DNA of 63,239 bases from positions 1 through 63,239 of the forward strand of contig JAGBLN010000026.1 in NCBI GenBank assembly GCA_017635395.1, given 5' to 3'. Origin of the DNA: Lachnospiraceae bacterium. Lineage in GTDB: Bacteria; Bacillota; Clostridia; Lachnospirales; Lachnospiraceae. This document shows positions 33,217 to 44,037 of this stretch, one piece after another; within the stretch, counting starts at the first letter, position 1; every line of letters begins with the position of its first letter. Under the pieces are notes generated by a model. The model was not told the origin of the DNA and did no database searches. It saw only the letters and a list, made by a program, of their open reading frames with translations. The translations under genes were made by a program, and so were the position numbers.

Positions 33217-34101
33217 CTATCCTTCGCTGTGTATTTTCTCCTTGAGAATCACTATCACGTCCGAAGCGTTTTCCTTTTGGAACTTTGTTGCCTGGCTGGA
33301 ATTGACCACTTCCTGAAGTATCCTGTAAGACTCAGCCTCTGCAGTCTCTGTTTCAAATCCAAGTATACCGATCAGATAATCCAGAGTAGCTGTATTCAGT
33401 CCTTTTTCACTGCCAGGGCCTGCCGCATACGGAGGCACCTCCTCTGTCCTTGCTTTCAAAAATCCCTCCCTGGCATTCTTTAAGTACTCCTTCTCCTGCG
33501 TCCGGTATAATGTCAGATCCTTAAGCTTTTCACTTTCGGGGATTTTCTTTTTTTCAATGTCATCCTGCATGTTCCTGAGCAGCCATGCTGTCTTCATGCA
33601 GATATAGGCTTTTTCACTGTTCTTGCCATGACGTACAACGGCATTGAGTAATGCCATCTTATATCTGGTAAGAGCCTGATCGTAAGTGATAACACTTCCG
33701 GACAGGTTGGGATTAGTGAACTTTGTGGATATATTCTTTCTTATAAGATCCCTGTAAGTCTTGGGAAGTGAGCCGTAAAACCTTGGAAGCACGGCATATC
33801 CGCAGCTTGAGCAAAGTATAACATCATACTTTGCCACATCAATATGCTCATACATAGGCCTTAAGTCTCTGTCCTGGGAAACAAGTTTTGCCTTTCCGGC
33901 CCTTATCATACGCTGCTTGAATTTATTTCCGCATACAGGACACTCAAAGGTCTTATCATAAAGGAAATCCTCTTCCTTAATGACAACTTCCTCTTTCTTT
34001 ACTTCTTCTTTTTTATTATCTTCCTCTTTCTTGTCCTCAAAGAGAGAAACCCCTTCAAGATTTCCAAGTCCGAGATCACCTAATCCGTCAAGTAAGCCCA
34101 T
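33217..34101 (-). CDS. DUF2225 family protein
   Basis: 294 residues from the ATG at 34101 (AGAGG just upstream). After a Lys/Glu-rich N-terminal tail there are two CxxC pairs (FECPVCGNKFKQRM and VILCSSCGYAVLPRFY), probably a zinc site, then a helical region of TPR-like character. This matches the DUF2225 family, of unknown function. It follows glnS by about 60 bases. Confidence 0.8.
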   Translation of the reverse strand: MGLLDGLGDLGLGNLEGVSLFEDKKEEDNKKEEVKKEEVVIKEEDFLYDKTFECPVCGNKFKQRMIRAGKAKLVSQDRDLRPMYEHIDVAKYDVILCSSCGYAVLPRFYGSLPKTYRDLIRKNISTKFTNPNLSGSVITYDQALTRYKMALLNAVVRHGKNSEKAYICMKTAWLLRNMQDDIEKKKIPESEKLKDLTLYRTQEKEYLKNAREGFLKARTEEVPPYAAGPGSEKGLNTATLDYLIGILGFETETAEAESYRILQEVVNSSQATKFQKENASDVIVILKEKIHSEG

Positions 34102-34162
34102 ATTTCCTCTTTTCTGCCGCACTTTTTGCAGCCTATCTCCTATGCAAATTAAGCTAATAAAA

Positions 34163-35863
34163 TTATGAAACAGGCAGTTTAAATGAACTCTTAAGCCCTA
34201 CTATCCTGTTAAATACCGGTGCGCCTTCCTTTGAATCCCTGAAATCCACCGTAAAGAAGCCGTTACGTACAAACTGGAAAGATTCAAAAGCTTTTGCATC
34301 CTTAAGCGAAGGCTCAAGGTAGCAGTCATTAAGAACAGTAAGAGAATTCTCGTTTATGTTCATCTTGCCGTTCTCTTCGTCATAGACTTCTTTGCCCTCT
34401 TCGATAAGGCTCTCGTAAAGTCTTACGTTAGCCCGGAATGCCGTAGAGGCATTTACCCAGTGGATGGTGCCTTTTACCTTGCGTTCAACTTCCCTGCCGT
34501 CCTGCTTTGTCTCAGGATCATAGGTACAGTGAACAGCGGTAATGTTTCCGTTCTCATCCTTGTCGCAGCCTGTGCATTTTACAAAATATGCATTCATAAG
34601 ACGTACTTCATTTCCAGGGAAAAGCCTGTAATATTTCTTGGGAGGCTCTTCCATGAAGTCGTTTCTTTCAATGTAAAGCTCACGTCCGAAAGGAAGCTCT
34701 CTGGTTCCCAGTGCCTCATTCTCCGGATTATTGACTGCGGTGAGCATCTCAGTCTGTCCCTCGGGATAGTTATCGATTATAAGCTTAACCGGATCAAGTA
34801 TAGCCATTACCCTGGGCTTGGAAAGCTTTAAGTCCTCTCTTACGCAGTACTCAAGCATAGCCATATCGGATGATGAATTAGCCTTGCTCACGCCGGAAAG
34901 CTCTACGAATCTCCTGATGGACTCGGGAGTATAGCCCCTGCGTCTGAGTGCAGCTACGGACACAAGTCTGGGATCATCCCAGCCGTCCACTACACCATCC
35001 TCAACCAGCTTCTTAATGTAACGCTTTCCGGTGACTACTCCGGTCAGATACATCTTTGCGAATTCTATCTGTCTGGGAGGATGAGGATATTCCAGTTCTT
35101 CAACAACCCAGTTATATAAAGGCCTGTGGTCCTCAAACTCAAGGGTACAGATGGAATGTGTGATTCCCTCTATTGCATCTTCAATAGGATGTGCAAAATC
35201 GTACATGGGATAAATGCACCACTTATCACCGGTGTTGTGATGTGTCATATGAGCCACCCTGTATATTACGGGATCCCTCATATTGATATTAGGGCTGGAC
35301 ATATCGATTTTTGCCCTGAGCACAAGACTTCCGTCCGAATGCTTGCCATCCTTCATTTCCTCAAAGAGACGAAGGTTATCCTCTATGCTCCTGTCCCTGT
35401 TAGGATCATTCTTTCCCACCTCTGTAAGGGTGCCTCTGTATTCCTTTATCTCATCGGCAGAAAGCTCGGAAATATATGCTTTTCCCTTCTTTATAAGCTT
35501 AACCGCAGCCTCATACATCTGGTCAAAATAGTCAGATGCAAAGAAAAGCCTGTCCTCCCAGTCGGCACCAAGCCACTTGATATCTTCCTTTATGGCCTCT
35601 ACGAATTCCGGCTTTTCCTTGGTGGGATTCGTATCGTCAAAACGCATGTTAAACTTACCGCCGTACTCCTTGGCAAGGCCGTAGTTTAAGATTATGGACT
35701 TTGCATGTCCTATATGAAGATAGCCGTTTGGTTCCGGCGGAAACCTGGTATGTACGGTATCGTAAACACCTTCTGCCAGATCCTTATCTATCTCTACTTC
35801 GATAAAGTTACGGGATCTTTTCTCTTCTTTTTCTTCTTCGCTGTTAATGATCTCTTCTGCCAT
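34163..35863 (-). CDS. glnS: Glutaminyl-tRNA synthetase
   Basis: Charges tRNA-Gln directly. 566 residues from the ATG at 35863 (AAAGGA nine bases upstream); the longer open frame adds residues unlike the family. Class I motif [17 protein letters not shown] at about residue 37 and the GlnRS-specific catalytic core and anticodon-binding beta-barrels are present. A directly charging GlnRS is known in some clostridia as an acquired gene; whether gatCAB is also present cannot be seen. No T-box leader is visible in the short upstream region. Confidence 0.93.
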   Translation of the reverse strand: MAEEIINSEEEKEEKRSRNFIEVEIDKDLAEGVYDTVHTRFPPEPNGYLHIGHAKSIILNYGLAKEYGGKFNMRFDDTNPTKEKPEFVEAIKEDIKWLGADWEDRLFFASDYFDQMYEAAVKLIKKGKAYISELSADEIKEYRGTLTEVGKNDPNRDRSIEDNLRLFEEMKDGKHSDGSLVLRAKIDMSSPNINMRDPVIYRVAHMTHHNTGDKWCIYPMYDFAHPIEDAIEGITHSICTLEFEDHRPLYNWVVEELEYPHPPRQIEFAKMYLTGVVTGKRYIKKLVEDGVVDGWDDPRLVSVAALRRRGYTPESIRRFVELSGVSKANSSSDMAMLEYCVREDLKLSKPRVMAILDPVKLIIDNYPEGQTEMLTAVNNPENEALGTRELPFGRELYIERNDFMEEPPKKYYRLFPGNEVRLMNAYFVKCTGCDKDENGNITAVHCTYDPETKQDGREVERKVKGTIHWVNASTAFRANVRLYESLIEEGKEVYDEENGKMNINENSLTVLNDCYLEPSLKDAKAFESFQFVRNGFFTVDFRDSKEGAPVFNRIVGLKSSFKLPVS

Positions 35864-36110
35864 GATTTTTTGTCCTTTAATAAAATAATAATTAGCATGG
35901 GCTGTTTTGTAATTAGCACTCCACAATCCGCCTAAATATCTTATCACAAAGAAAGCCCGTTTTCCACTATACAAAGGCTGTTGAATAAAAAATAATACAA
36001 AAAAATGCGATTTTCTGTTATCCTATCCTTTGTGTGTCAGACTTACGGTAAATCTTTCATATCCGATGAGATGAATCCGTTCTCTGTATGCACGCAACAT
36101 CTATGCAAAG

Positions 36111-36127
36111 CCGTATGAAATACGGCA
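36111..36127 (+). promoter_or_regulatory. Leader hairpin before hflK
   Basis: GCCGTAT-GAA-ATACGGC, a perfect 7-bp stem ending a few bases before the hflK Shine-Dalgarno site. It may influence translation or mRNA stability. Confidence 0.4.
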
Positions 36128-36139
36128 GAAAGGAAAGAA

Positions 36140-37141
36140 ATGAAAACACGCAAGATAGTCGCAATCGTAATAGCTGTACTCGTCTGCTTTGTGATAGCTA
36201 TAACCTGCCTTTCAGGCATCTATACCATATCAGAGTCTCAGCAGGGCGTAGTATGCACATTCGGACAGCCCACCGGCATAGCAACACCCGGACTGCATTT
36301 CAGGATTCCCTTTGTGCAGGAAGTTATTAAGGTAGATACCACAATCAAGGGTTTTGATGTAGGCTATACTACCCAGGATGTCTATAACGCTGACGGCAGC
36401 TCCACTCCGGAATATACATCCACGGCTGATTCCATGATGATCACATCGGATTATAACTTCATAACCGTTGATTTCTATGTGGAATACCGTGTCACGGATC
36501 CCACCAAGAAGGTATTTGCCTCCCAGGATCCCGAACTGATACTTAAGAACATCGTTCAGAACAGCGTGCGTACCACCATCGGTTCCTATACCGTTGACTC
36601 CGTACTTACCACCGGCAAGAACGAGATACAGTCAAATATCTTTACGATGATAACCGAGAAGCTTGATACCTATGACTTGGGAATACAGCTTGTATCCATA
36701 AGCATGCAGGATGCCGAGCCCCCTACAGTTGAGATTTCCGAAGCATTCAAGGCCGTTGAAACCGCAAAGCAGGGAAAAGAAACCGCGGTAAACAACGCAA
36801 ATAAGTACCGCAACGAGCAGATCCCTGCTGCCAACGCCGAAGCCGACAGGATAATCCAGGAAGCGGAAGCAATGAAACAGGAACGCATAAACGAAGCTAA
36901 CGGACAGGTTGCAAGATTCCTTGCCGAGTATGATGAATATGTGAAATTCCCCGAGATGACCAGACAGCGTATGTTCTATGAAACAATGGAAGAAGTTCTG
37001 CCCGGCATGAAGATTGTCATAGAATCTGCTGACGGCGAAGTACAGACCCTGCTGCCCTTAGACAGTTTCTATGACAGCGGAAACAATTCCGGCTCTCCTA
37101 CCATAGACGACCTGATCAATGCACAGAAGGAGAATGAATAA
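36140..37141 (+). CDS. hflK: SPFH-domain membrane protein HflK
   Basis: 333 residues. One N-terminal membrane helix (about 5-27), then an SPFH (band 7) domain (ESQQGVVCTFGQPTGIATPGLHFRIPF) and a coiled coil rich in Ala/Glu (about 200-270); ends with the HflK-type TLLPLDSFY motif. HflK and HflC form a large ring that cages membrane protease FtsH and modulates it. GGAAAG precedes the ATG. hflC follows after two bases. Confidence 0.9.
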   Translation: MKTRKIVAIVIAVLVCFVIAITCLSGIYTISESQQGVVCTFGQPTGIATPGLHFRIPFVQEVIKVDTTIKGFDVGYTTQDVYNADGSSTPEYTSTADSMMITSDYNFITVDFYVEYRVTDPTKKVFASQDPELILKNIVQNSVRTTIGSYTVDSVLTTGKNEIQSNIFTMITEKLDTYDLGIQLVSISMQDAEPPTVEISEAFKAVETAKQGKETAVNNANKYRNEQIPAANAEADRIIQEAEAMKQERINEANGQVARFLAEYDEYVKFPEMTRQRMFYETMEEVLPGMKIVIESADGEVQTLLPLDSFYDSGNNSGSPTIDDLINAQKENE

Positions 37142-37143
37142 TA

Positions 37144-38166
37144 ATGGATAACGCTAATAAGAAAGTAGAAAAAGTTAAAAACGCAAATGACGTTGCTAAG
37201 GGCATCGTAACGAAAATCATAATTGCATTTGTATGTTTAGTATTATTATTGATCCTCAAATCATCCCTAGTAGTTACCTATCCTGACGAGTACCAGCTCA
37301 TCAGGCGTTTCGGCGAAGTCGTAAGAGTTACTACCGAGCCCGGCTTAAGCTTCAAGGTGCCTATCATAGACAGCGCAACTCGCCTGCCCAATGAGTTACT
37401 TATATACGACCTTCCTGAATCAGATGTCATCACATCCGATAAAAAGACAATGATCGTTGATTCATATGTACTGTGGCATATTACAGACCCCCTGCTCTTT
37501 GTGCAGTCTCTTAACGGTTCCACACAGAACGCAGAGGCCAGGATCAATACCACAGTATACAACGCAACAAAGGTGGTCATTTCATCCATGACACAGAATG
37601 AGGTCATCCAGTCCCGTGACGGCAAGCTTGACATCACTCTGGCAGAGCCTACTGATGAAGAAAGCGTTTCCTCAAATGACATAACGGTAGACGCTCCCGA
37701 GAAAGTTGAGATCAAGTCGCTGACAGAACTCATAATGGCTCAGATCAATTCAAAAGAGACACAGTACGGCATAGTAATCGATACCGTGGACGTAAAGAAG
37801 CTTGATCTTCCCGAATCCAACAAGGAAGCCGTATATACCAGAATGATTTCCGAAAGAGAAAACATCGCTGCACAGTATACCGCTGAAGGCCAGGAAGAAG
37901 CCCAGATGATCATCAACACCACTGACAGGGAAACATCAATCCTTAAGTCAACAGCATCTGCCCAGGCTGAGATACTCGTCGCAGAAGGCGAAGCCGAATA
38001 CATGCAGATCCTCTCCGATGCATATTCAGATCCTGACAAGGCTGAATTCTATGCTTTTGTAAGGTCCCTGGACGCACTAAAAGCCTCCATGAAAGGAAGC
38101 AAGGACAAGACAGTCATCCTAAGCGCGGACTCACCTATTGCGAGAATCTTCTACGCGGGACAGTAA
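37144..38166 (+). CDS. hflC: SPFH-domain membrane protein HflC
   Basis: 340 residues, partner of HflK. N-terminal cytosolic stretch, one membrane helix (about 22-44), SPFH domain (VVTYPDEYQLIRRFGEVVRVTTEPGLSFKVP) and coiled coil (about 235-290). It contains an insert rich in acidic residues (LAEPTDEESVSSNDITVDAPEK) in the SPFH region. AGGAG overlaps the end of hflK. Confidence 0.9.
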   Translation: MDNANKKVEKVKNANDVAKGIVTKIIIAFVCLVLLLILKSSLVVTYPDEYQLIRRFGEVVRVTTEPGLSFKVPIIDSATRLPNELLIYDLPESDVITSDKKTMIVDSYVLWHITDPLLFVQSLNGSTQNAEARINTTVYNATKVVISSMTQNEVIQSRDGKLDITLAEPTDEESVSSNDITVDAPEKVEIKSLTELIMAQINSKETQYGIVIDTVDVKKLDLPESNKEAVYTRMISERENIAAQYTAEGQEEAQMIINTTDRETSILKSTASAQAEILVAEGEAEYMQILSDAYSDPDKAEFYAFVRSLDALKASMKGSKDKTVILSADSPIARIFYAGQ

Positions 38167-38205
38167 AAAAATTAACCGCATGTACTCATAAAGATTTCGT
38201 GTAAC

Positions 38206-38243
38206 AAAAAAGGGCTGCTCACTTATGAGTAGTCCTTTTTATA
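38206..38243 (+). terminator. Bidirectional terminator between hflC and mnmG
   Basis: Stem AAAAAGG-CTGCTCA/TGAGTAG-CCTTTTT (38206-38240) with T tails in both directions between converging genes. Confidence 0.85.
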
Positions 38244-38263
38244 TGAACTGTACCTGTAAAATT

Positions 38264-40309
38264 TTACGAATTACTTTTAGCCGAATTTCTGCTTTCAAGA
38301 TATATCAGCAGCACATTTACATCCGCCGGACTGACACCGCTTATCCGGGATGCCTGGCCTAAATTCTCCGGCCTGAATTCCTTAAGCTTCTGCCTTGCCT
38401 CGAGCCGGAGGCTTGTGACTGCATCATAATCGATATCAGCTGGAATGCGCCTGGTCTCCATCTTTTTGAAGTGTTCTACCTGCTGTTTCTGGCGCTTTAT
38501 ATAGCCTTCGTATTTTACCTCAATATTTATCTGGTCATTTACTTCCTTAAAGAACTTATCCCTGCACTCTGCCGAGATCACATCATAATGTGTCCGGTTG
38601 TCAGTATCTTCACCTATACTGTCGGCTTCTTCTGTATCACCGAAAACTTCTGCCGCAAATTTCCTGTAGATTTCTTCCCTTTCATTATCCAATGCAGATA
38701 CTTTCTCATAATCAAGTTCAGGCCTGCATATAAGCTCTGCAAGTGATGTATTCTTCTTAACATCAGCTGAACCTAATGAGTTCAGTACATCGCATACGCT
38801 CCTGGCAGCCCCTACATAAGTATCAAACATACGCTGCTTTTCGGATTCTATTATCATCTGCTTCTTTTCAGTATATTCATACTGTTCTGCGCTTATGAGA
38901 CCTGATTCAAAACCGTATTTCCTGAGCCTGAGGTCTGCATTGTCCTGCCTGAGCAGCAGCCTGTACTCAGCCCTGGATGTCATCATGCGGTACGGCTCCC
39001 TATTTTCCTTAGTAACAAGATCATCAATTAAAACACCAATATAGGCTTCAGAGCGGTCCAGAATCAGCGGTTCCCTGTCTTCGATCATTCTTACTGCATT
39101 TATGCCTGCCATAAGGCCCTGTGCAGCCGCCTCTTCATAACCGCTGCTTCCGTTGAACTGACCGGCACAGAAAATGCCTTTTATGGATTTTAATTCCAAT
39201 GAGAGCTTAAGCTGTCCTGATGCCAGGCAGTCATATTCTATGGCATAGGCGTTGCGCACCATCCTGCAGCGCTCAAGCCCCGGAACGGTCCTGTACATTT
39301 CCAGCTGCACATCTTCCGGAAGCGATGAGCTCATTCCGCCTATGTACATCTCATTCGTATGAAGGCCCTCCGGCTCTATAAAAACCTGATGCCTCTCCTT
39401 GTCAGCAAATTTAACAACCTTGTCTTCTATGGAAGGACAGTACCTGGGGCCTGTTCCCTCTATAATGCCTGCATAGATCGGCGAACGGTCAAGATTTGCC
39501 CTTATAATCTTATGGGTTTCTTCGTTGGTATATGTCAGGTAACAGTCCGCCTGCTTTATCTGTACGGATTCAGGATCCGTAGAAAATGAAAAAGGCACTA
39601 CCTTCTCATCTCCATGCTGCGGCTCCATCTTGCTGTAGTCAAGGCTCCGTCCGTCCATCCTGGCAGGCGTGCCGGTCTTAAACCTTCTGAGCACCACGCC
39701 GTGTTCTTCCAATGATCCTGAAAGTGAATTTGCCGGCTGAAGGCCGTTAGGCCCGGTATGCACTATTGACTCACCTGTAAGGCATCTTGCCTTAAGATAC
39801 GTTCCGCTGCATATGATAAGCGCCCTGCACTCATAAAAAGCGCCTGTAGCAGTCCTGACCCCCCTGATAATGCTCGTGCCGTCTTTATCTTCCGTTTCAA
39901 TCTCGCATACTTCCGCCTGCTTTATTACCAGGTTGTCCTGTTCCTCAAGCACGCGACGCATGGCCCTGGTATATTCCTGCTTGTCTGCCTGGGCCCTGAG
40001 CGAATGGACAGCCGGTCCTTTGGACGCATTAAGCATCTTGGACTGGATAAAAGTCTTGTCAATATTGCGTCCCATCTCGCCGCCAAGGGCATCCAGTTCC
40101 CTCACAAGGTGTCCTTTTGACGAACCGCCTACATTAGGGTTGCAGGGCATCAGGGCGATGGAATCCACGCTCACGGTAAATATCACGGTAGACAGTCCGT
40201 TCCTGCTGCATGCAAGGGCGGCCTCGCATCCTGCATGTCCTGCTCCTATGACGCAGACATCTACTTTTTCATGTATTTTATTTTTTAATACCTCATTATC
40301 CATGGTCAT
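38264..40309 (-). CDS. mnmG: tRNA uridine-5-carboxymethylaminomethyl modification enzyme MnmG
   Basis: 681 residues, slightly longer than usual. FAD-binding [19 protein letters not shown] at residues 20-38, [13 protein letters not shown] and the C-terminal [33 protein letters not shown] region. With MnmE it modifies U34 of several tRNAs. The ATG at 40309 overlaps the upstream stop (ATGA); an ATG two codons later (40303) has the better-spaced GGAAG and is an alternative start. mnmE and rsmG are not adjacent. Confidence 0.94.
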   Translation of the reverse strand: MTMDNEVLKNKIHEKVDVCVIGAGHAGCEAALACSRNGLSTVIFTVSVDSIALMPCNPNVGGSSKGHLVRELDALGGEMGRNIDKTFIQSKMLNASKGPAVHSLRAQADKQEYTRAMRRVLEEQDNLVIKQAEVCEIETEDKDGTSIIRGVRTATGAFYECRALIICSGTYLKARCLTGESIVHTGPNGLQPANSLSGSLEEHGVVLRRFKTGTPARMDGRSLDYSKMEPQHGDEKVVPFSFSTDPESVQIKQADCYLTYTNEETHKIIRANLDRSPIYAGIIEGTGPRYCPSIEDKVVKFADKERHQVFIEPEGLHTNEMYIGGMSSSLPEDVQLEMYRTVPGLERCRMVRNAYAIEYDCLASGQLKLSLELKSIKGIFCAGQFNGSSGYEEAAAQGLMAGINAVRMIEDREPLILDRSEAYIGVLIDDLVTKENREPYRMMTSRAEYRLLLRQDNADLRLRKYGFESGLISAEQYEYTEKKQMIIESEKQRMFDTYVGAARSVCDVLNSLGSADVKKNTSLAELICRPELDYEKVSALDNEREEIYRKFAAEVFGDTEEADSIGEDTDNRTHYDVISAECRDKFFKEVNDQINIEVKYEGYIKRQKQQVEHFKKMETRRIPADIDYDAVTSLRLEARQKLKEFRPENLGQASRISGVSPADVNVLLIYLESRNSAKSNS

Positions 40310-42033
40310 TCTTCCGTACCCTTTACTTTGTACATTATCCGCAGCCTTTTTGCCTCATTTGACTTAAATCCGAATTTTTCATAAAAAGGCACTTTGTCCG
40401 GCAGCGCAGATAATTCAACAGCTATCTTTGTTCCTTCAATGCCATACGCCTGCACGAATTTAAGTATCTCGTCTATCAGAAGGCTTCCTATTTTCCTGCC
40501 CTGGTATTCAGGCCTTACTATCACATCTTTGACATAATAGCACATTCCAAGATCCCCTATCACCCTTGCCATGGCAACTGCCTCTTCGCCATCATAAACA
40601 GAAACCCTGAAAAGCGAATGCTCCAAAGCAAGCCGTGTCTGCTCAAGGGAAGGTGCCGATGTCCATACGGAATTCCACAAAAACAGGAATTCCTCTGCTG
40701 TAAGCACATTGTATCTTACCGACAGGCCGGACTCAGTTTCATATCCGTTAACGGCCGCCTCTGAAGTCTCAGCGGCAGAACCGTTCGTGCCGGAAAGCGG
40801 CTCCGCTACAGGCAAGACTGACATATCCGCTGACTCAAGACTTTCCTGTGCACTGCTTTCATTCGCAGGGATCCCGTTTTCTGAATCTGCATGAACAGCA
40901 GGCGGCTCTGTACCTTCTGCACCATCCGTAGCCGTAAGCTCAAGCGCCGTGCCATCTTTTTCCATTTCAGCAATAGCTGCACTAACGCCTTCAGCCAGCA
41001 GCTCCATACACTCCTGCTCCTGCGGTATATCTTTCTTTATATTAACGCAGTTAGTCAGGTGCAGGATATAGCCGCAAAGAGCCATCGCCACACAGCAGAT
41101 GCTCATTATAACATAGCACTTCACATACCAGTCCGTATGCCTCTGCACCAGGTACTCCATATATATCGCGCCGCCAAAACCGGCCACAAAAAACACCCAG
41201 ATTATCGGATGGAAGAATTTAAAGCCGTTGCCTTTTACAGACCGGATGCTGTAAAAAATAACCACAGCTAAAAAGCAAAGCGCAGAAATCACCTGGATTA
41301 TGCTGACGAATCCGTTGCTCCTAAAATACGACGAGTCATAGCGCATGCTGTCGCATACCACCTCAAGGGCAGAAAGCAGCAGCAGGAACATTATGAAGGT
41401 AGAGCCCTTATAGCTGCCTATAGTTAGAAAGTCAGGATTACGCCTTATGTAAAAAACTGATGTCAGTAAAAAAATAACAAAGAGTCCTGCAAAAAGCACA
41501 AAATATACTGCCAGACGGTATGATCCGCTGTTGCCGTCCTCGGTCACAAACAGAGGTATACAGTTCTGCTCCGAAAGGCTGAATACCATCTTGCTCCGCG
41601 CAGCCGTCCCAAACCTGTCCGCGAGGTAAATTATTCCCATCCCAAGGGCAAGTCCCGGTGAGAACGCATCCAAAAGCCTCCTTGTCCCGCCGGAGCCTAT
41701 AAGCCTTCCGCAGAGAACAGCCGTAAGAAGCGCAGCCAGAATGATTCCGGGCATATCGTATGAACCATAAGAAAAATTGCCGGTCCATAAGGAATAAAAA
41801 GCATCCTCCGCACTTTTATACAGTTCAGAATGGCTGTACCAATGGATTGCCCTTCCAAAAAGCAATGAGAAGAAAACCATGTACGGCAGGCTCACAAACA
41901 TTACATATCTTTTTCCGCCGTGTGAAACATGCAGGGAATAGGAAACAGAAAACCACACAAACACCGCACATATCACAAGCAGTGTGCTCCATCGTATCTG
42001 TGTATTTCCTATGAAGATTGCAACATTTTCCAT
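40306..42033 (-). CDS. Lgt-like membrane domain fused to a GNAT acetyltransferase
   Basis: 575 residues. Residues 1-330 form about eight helices with the layout of prolipoprotein diacylglyceryl transferase ([49 protein letters not shown]). The Lgt active-site histidine loop appears to read [10 protein letters not shown] and the GRxxNxxxGE stretch is reduced to [10 protein letters not shown], so transferase activity is doubtful. After an acidic Ser/Ala-rich linker (about 345-430), a GNAT domain follows with the acetyl-CoA loop [14 protein letters not shown]. No strong Shine-Dalgarno site. Overlaps mnmG by four bases. Confidence 0.72.
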   Translation of the reverse strand: MENVAIFIGNTQIRWSTLLVICAVFVWFSVSYSLHVSHGGKRYVMFVSLPYMVFFSLLFGRAIHWYSHSELYKSAEDAFYSLWTGNFSYGSYDMPGIILAALLTAVLCGRLIGSGGTRRLLDAFSPGLALGMGIIYLADRFGTAARSKMVFSLSEQNCIPLFVTEDGNSGSYRLAVYFVLFAGLFVIFLLTSVFYIRRNPDFLTIGSYKGSTFIMFLLLLSALEVVCDSMRYDSSYFRSNGFVSIIQVISALCFLAVVIFYSIRSVKGNGFKFFHPIIWVFFVAGFGGAIYMEYLVQRHTDWYVKCYVIMSICCVAMALCGYILHLTNCVNIKKDIPQEQECMELLAEGVSAAIAEMEKDGTALELTATDGAEGTEPPAVHADSENGIPANESSAQESLESADMSVLPVAEPLSGTNGSAAETSEAAVNGYETESGLSVRYNVLTAEEFLFLWNSVWTSAPSLEQTRLALEHSLFRVSVYDGEEAVAMARVIGDLGMCYYVKDVIVRPEYQGRKIGSLLIDEILKFVQAYGIEGTKIAVELSALPDKVPFYEKFGFKSNEAKRLRIMYKVKGTEE

Positions 42034-42046
42034 ATTCGCTTAAAAC

Positions 42047-43819
42047 TTATTCCTCTTCCGCTGTTTCCGGAATAGCCGTCGAAAAATAAATTATATCGCT
42101 TACCATTCTCTCGCTTGACCAGTCCACTGGATTTACAGGCGATCCGTTCATCACAAGCTCGGCAGTCTGTCCGCCGTCCAGGGCGTAGGCTTTCTTGCAG
42201 CCGAAATCATACATGTACTGGGCAATGCTTTCTATCCTGCCCCCATCCGGCGTTGCCTTTGTATGGTTTATATTCATCATAAAGTAATGCAGTTCATCAA
42301 TCTGTCCTATTGCTGACCTGGAATACCCTTCATGGACCTGTCCAAGGGCATAGTATCCGATATTCTGTATCTCGCCTTCGTCTATGAGGACAGGGCCGAA
42401 GGAAACCGCAAAAAGCACATCGTTTTCTTCAATGTATTCCTTTACCTCATCCGCATTCTTAAACTGTCCTGCCTTTGTAAAAAGCATTTCACCGTCAGTA
42501 TTGAAATAGCAGGTATCAGTTGTCCTGAGTTCTGCCCTGCACAGTTCCCGCTGATAGACACAGATTCCGTTTCCCCGGTATTTATAATAATCGCCGTTAA
42601 CAGCAAGGACAGCATTGGCCTGGCGTGATAACGCAGAAGCGGTCTGTTCCACCGGCGAACCGAAGGTATCCATGGAAAGCTTTCTGCGGAGCTGGGACGG
42701 ATCCAGTATTTTTACCTCAGCACAGGTACAGTATTCACCGTTTATGCGCTGTCTCCAGGTAATAGCCAGTATAGTATCGTCACAGTAGTAATTTATGTAT
42801 GTACCACGCACAAACTTGATGGAAGGGTTCCATGACAGCTCCTGGTCCCCCAGAAGTTCCCAGGCAGAGTCAACAACAGCCTGTACCTCCTCCGGATCGT
42901 CAGTCTTCCCAAAAAGCGCCTGGTCCGGTGCCGGCCCCCAGAGTGCCTCCTCCGCAACCACATAAGTCTTCGGTATATATATCACGTCGCTCAGTGCATC
43001 GCTCTTTGCATTTTCGCAGAAAGTTCCTGTATTGTCCGTACCTCCGCTAAGAACGGCCTTAAGTTCATCATCCATGATTATCTGCCACTTGCCGTCCGTG
43101 TATTCCAGTTCTACCTGCAGTAAGTCAAAGCTGTAAAAATAGCTTTTGCCTCCGCCTACTACGGACTTTACGGCACGCTCGTACATTAAGTCTGTTATGC
43201 CGTCCAGGTAATTGTTCTCTTCATCGTAAACCTCATCCTTAGGATGGGACTGCACATAATCATCAAGGTTCGCCATAGTCACGGCCTTCACATCAGGTCC
43301 GGCAGAGACCATATTGAAATACCTGACCTTGACATTCTGGCTTGCCTTCAGCCCAGTGATCAGAGGATCGCCTATCATTTCATAACGGTAGCCCTCCCTC
43401 AGCTTTTCAAGATAGCATTCTTCCAGATCATTTTCAGGAACCCTTTCAACGCCATAAGCCGCCGTAGAATTCGTAAGGTCATGGGCTGCCGTATAATCCT
43501 CAAGGCATATATCCGTAAAGAATTCATTTACCACAGCCTTAGGATCTCCGGCCGGATGAAGCGAAACAGTTCCTGCATACGGTGCCATAACAAAAAGATA
43601 AACTGCGACGCAAAACATAATCAGCCCCGATGCAGCCGCAAAAAATCTTATTTTTTTCTTTATGGATAAAAAAAGAACAACAATAAAAGAAACCAGTGCC
43701 AGAATCCCCAGCGCATAGACATACTGCCTGACTTCATAAGGCACCATTGCAAAGACTCCCTGAATGTTCAGCAGCGCCTCTGCTAATATCATCATTATTC
43801 CGGAATATAACTTTCCCAT
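42047..43819 (-). CDS. Membrane-anchored phosphodiester glycosidase-family protein
   Basis: 590 residues. Two or three N-terminal membrane helices (about 5-30, 33-50, 58-78) put the rest outside the cell. A middle domain (about 90-280) is not recognised. The C-terminal half matches the NAGPA/phosphodiester glycosidase family (DUF2233): VLAVNGDYYKYRGNG, SRSAIGQIDELHYFMM and KKAYALDGGQTAELVMNG. Such enzymes uncap sugar-phosphodiester linkages, so a surface glycopolymer role is plausible. Stop lies 13 bases before the Lgt-GNAT gene. Confidence 0.8.
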   Translation of the reverse strand: MGKLYSGIMMILAEALLNIQGVFAMVPYEVRQYVYALGILALVSFIVVLFLSIKKKIRFFAAASGLIMFCVAVYLFVMAPYAGTVSLHPAGDPKAVVNEFFTDICLEDYTAAHDLTNSTAAYGVERVPENDLEECYLEKLREGYRYEMIGDPLITGLKASQNVKVRYFNMVSAGPDVKAVTMANLDDYVQSHPKDEVYDEENNYLDGITDLMYERAVKSVVGGGKSYFYSFDLLQVELEYTDGKWQIIMDDELKAVLSGGTDNTGTFCENAKSDALSDVIYIPKTYVVAEEALWGPAPDQALFGKTDDPEEVQAVVDSAWELLGDQELSWNPSIKFVRGTYINYYCDDTILAITWRQRINGEYCTCAEVKILDPSQLRRKLSMDTFGSPVEQTASALSRQANAVLAVNGDYYKYRGNGICVYQRELCRAELRTTDTCYFNTDGEMLFTKAGQFKNADEVKEYIEENDVLFAVSFGPVLIDEGEIQNIGYYALGQVHEGYSRSAIGQIDELHYFMMNINHTKATPDGGRIESIAQYMYDFGCKKAYALDGGQTAELVMNGSPVNPVDWSSERMVSDIIYFSTAIPETAEEE

Positions 43820-43928
43820 AAACTCCCTCAGCCGGATATATCCGGACTGATCATAAGGGTCCTCAGCCGAAATTTATTACAATAAAACGCAACTTTGTTA
43901 TTTTATCATAATTGCATTTTATTTTCAC

Positions 43929-43957
43929 TTTACAAGGCATAAATTAATGACTAAAAT
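43929..43957 (+). promoter_or_regulatory. Promoter of the DUF308 gene
   Basis: TTTACA (43929-43934), 17-bp spacer, TAAAAT (43952-43957). The leader of about 75 nt ends in a small hairpin GCCGC-TAAAG-GCGGC before the Shine-Dalgarno site. Confidence 0.7.
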
Positions 43958-44037
43958 AAATCTGTAAATCTTTTATTCGCGAATGATTCTCTCATATACA
44001 ATTCGCGTAGCCGCTAAAGGCGGCGGAAAGGGGAAAA

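Noticed and set aside
35864-36110. T-box leader for glnS
   Set aside because: The leader is short and lacks the conserved T-box antiterminator sequence and specifier hairpin.
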